DNA of 6,239 nucleotides from positions 1 to 6,239 of the forward strand of contig JAGFXG010000184.1 of assembly GCA_017860985.1 (NCBI GenBank), given 5' to 3'. Below the pieces are notes generated by a model, which was given only the letters and a program-made list of their open reading frames with translations, was not told the origin of the DNA and searched no databases. The position numbers were made by a program, and so were the translations under genes. Positions 5,295-6,239 of the stretch are shown one piece after another (positions within the stretch are counted from its first letter, which is position 1; each line of letters starts with the position of its first letter). This DNA comes from Deltaproteobacteria bacterium. GTDB taxonomy: Bacteria > Desulfobacterota > Syntrophia > Syntrophales > Smithellaceae.

Positions 5295-6239
5295 ATGAAG
5301 AAAAAGGATTTATTAAAGAATGCAGTCGAGCATATCGACATCAAGGCGATCAATTCGGTAGAAATGATCCGGGCGATGAAGAAGATGTCCTTTTCCGCAA
5401 GGGATCTCGCATTGGCCGCGGATATCTATGACCGGATGCTTGGCGAAAAAAAATGCGCGGTCATTCTGACGTTGGCCGGTTCGACCAGTGCCGCCGGCTG
5501 CATGCAGGTGTATGTGGATCTGGTGAAAAACAATATGGTGGACGCGATTGTGGCAACCGGCGCTTCTATTGTCGATATGGATTTTTTTGAAGCACTGGGC
5601 TTCAAACACTATCAGGGAACGCCGTTTATCGATGATAAGTTATTGCGGAGTCTGTATATCGACCGGATTTACGATACCTTTATCAGCGAGGACGATCTTC
5701 AGCACTGCGATCGAACGATTAAAAAAATAGCGGATGGGCTGCCCCCGCGTCCTTACTCATCGAGGGAGTTCATCTCCGAAATGGGCAGATACCTGGTCAA
5801 ACATTCCAAGAAAAAAGAATCCCTGGTTCAAGTGGCTTATGAAAACCATGTGCCGATTTTCTGCCCCGCGTTCTCTGACAGTTCGGCGGGATTCGGTCTG
5901 GTGATACACCAGTATGAGCGGCCCGACAATCATCTTTCAATTGATTCTGTTAAGGATTTTCTGGAATTGACCATGATCAAGATACATGCGGGGACAACCG
6001 GTCTTTTAATGATCGGGGGCGGTGTGCCTAAAAATTTCGCGCAGGATACCGTTGTCTGCGCGGAGATTTTGGGCAAGGATGTTCCCATGCATAAATATGC
6101 TGTTCAGATAACCGTTGCCGATGTGCGCGACGGTGCCTGCTCGAGTTCCACGCTCAAGGAAGCAAATTCCTGGGGCAAGGTGGATTCCTCGTGTGAGCAG
6201 ATGGTTTATGCGGAAGCCACAACGGTTCTGCCGCTTCTG
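5295..6239 (+). CDS. Deoxyhypusine synthase-family protein (homospermidine synthase-like), 3' end outside window
   Basis: An open frame of 315 codons runs from ATG 5295 to the window edge without a stop; the family is about 330-370 residues, so only the C-terminal tail is missing. Family landmarks are LAGSTSAAG (about 60-68, NAD-binding region), MVDAIVATGAS, NHVPIFCPAFSDSSAG (from 184), a GGG-V-PKN stretch (K246, N247) and EANSWGK ending at K295, which corresponds to the lysine that carries the enzyme-substrate imine in eukaryotic deoxyhypusine synthase (human K329). Eukaryotic and archaeal enzymes move an aminobutyl group from spermidine to eIF5A; bacteria lack eIF5A, so a polyamine acceptor, as in homospermidine synthesis, is more likely (inference). 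The human residues H288 and D316 align with N247 and C282 here, so the substrate may differ. GGTGA at 5286-5290 is a modest ribosome binding site. The gene is divergent from the kinase operon. Confidence 0.88.
   Translation, partial: MKKKDLLKNAVEHIDIKAINSVEMIRAMKKMSFSARDLALAADIYDRMLGEKKCAVILTLAGSTSAAGCMQVYVDLVKNNMVDAIVATGASIVDMDFFEALGFKHYQGTPFIDDKLLRSLYIDRIYDTFISEDDLQHCDRTIKKIADGLPPRPYSSREFISEMGRYLVKHSKKKESLVQVAYENHVPIFCPAFSDSSAGFGLVIHQYERPDNHLSIDSVKDFLELTMIKIHAGTTGLLMIGGGVPKNFAQDTVVCAEILGKDVPMHKYAVQITVADVRDGACSSSTLKEANSWGKVDSSCEQMVYAEATTVLPLL

Overview
This 6.2 kb window is a bacterial signal-transduction region with five complete or near-complete signalling genes and the start of a polyamine-type enzyme gene. 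There are no RNA genes, mobile elements or CRISPR arrays that I can see. The style of the genes (multipass membrane kinase paired with an NtrC-type sigma-54 activator, stand-alone receiver, HD-GYP-like protein, bacterial deoxyhypusine synthase-like protein), and wording of the kinase motifs that resembles Syntrophus/Desulfobacterota proteins, suggest a Gram-negative anaerobe of the former Deltaproteobacteria. That taxonomic call is an inference from general familiarity, not from a search.

Layout. Positions 1-2219 (+): the 3' part of a histidine kinase gene, a stand-alone receiver protein 16 bp after it, and, 70 bp further on, a membrane-anchored HD-GYP-like protein. Positions 2253-5094 (-): a two-gene operon of a membrane sensor kinase (upstream, ending at 3652) and an NtrC-family response regulator (downstream, 2253-3620), 31 bp apart. 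The two blocks converge, with only 33 bp between the stop codons. Positions 5095-5294: a 200 bp divergent intergenic region with two inverted repeats and weak promoter-like sequences for both sides. Positions 5295-6239 (+): a deoxyhypusine synthase-family gene that runs off the right edge.

How they may work together. The left block looks like a phosphorelay (kinase to receiver) beside a possible cyclic-di-GMP phosphodiesterase. The right block looks like a kinase/sigma-54 activator pair that would switch on sigma-54 promoters elsewhere. The most striking observation is in the second kinase. Its phosphoacceptor motif Ala-His-Glu is joined directly to the end of the second dimerisation helix, so about 34 residues (about 102 bp, in frame) of the DHp domain are missing compared with the other kinase in the same window. 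Its catalytic ATPase domain and its partner regulator look intact. The HD-GYP-like protein also departs from the family motif (GYY for GYP) and ends in a (TCT)7-encoded polyserine tail.
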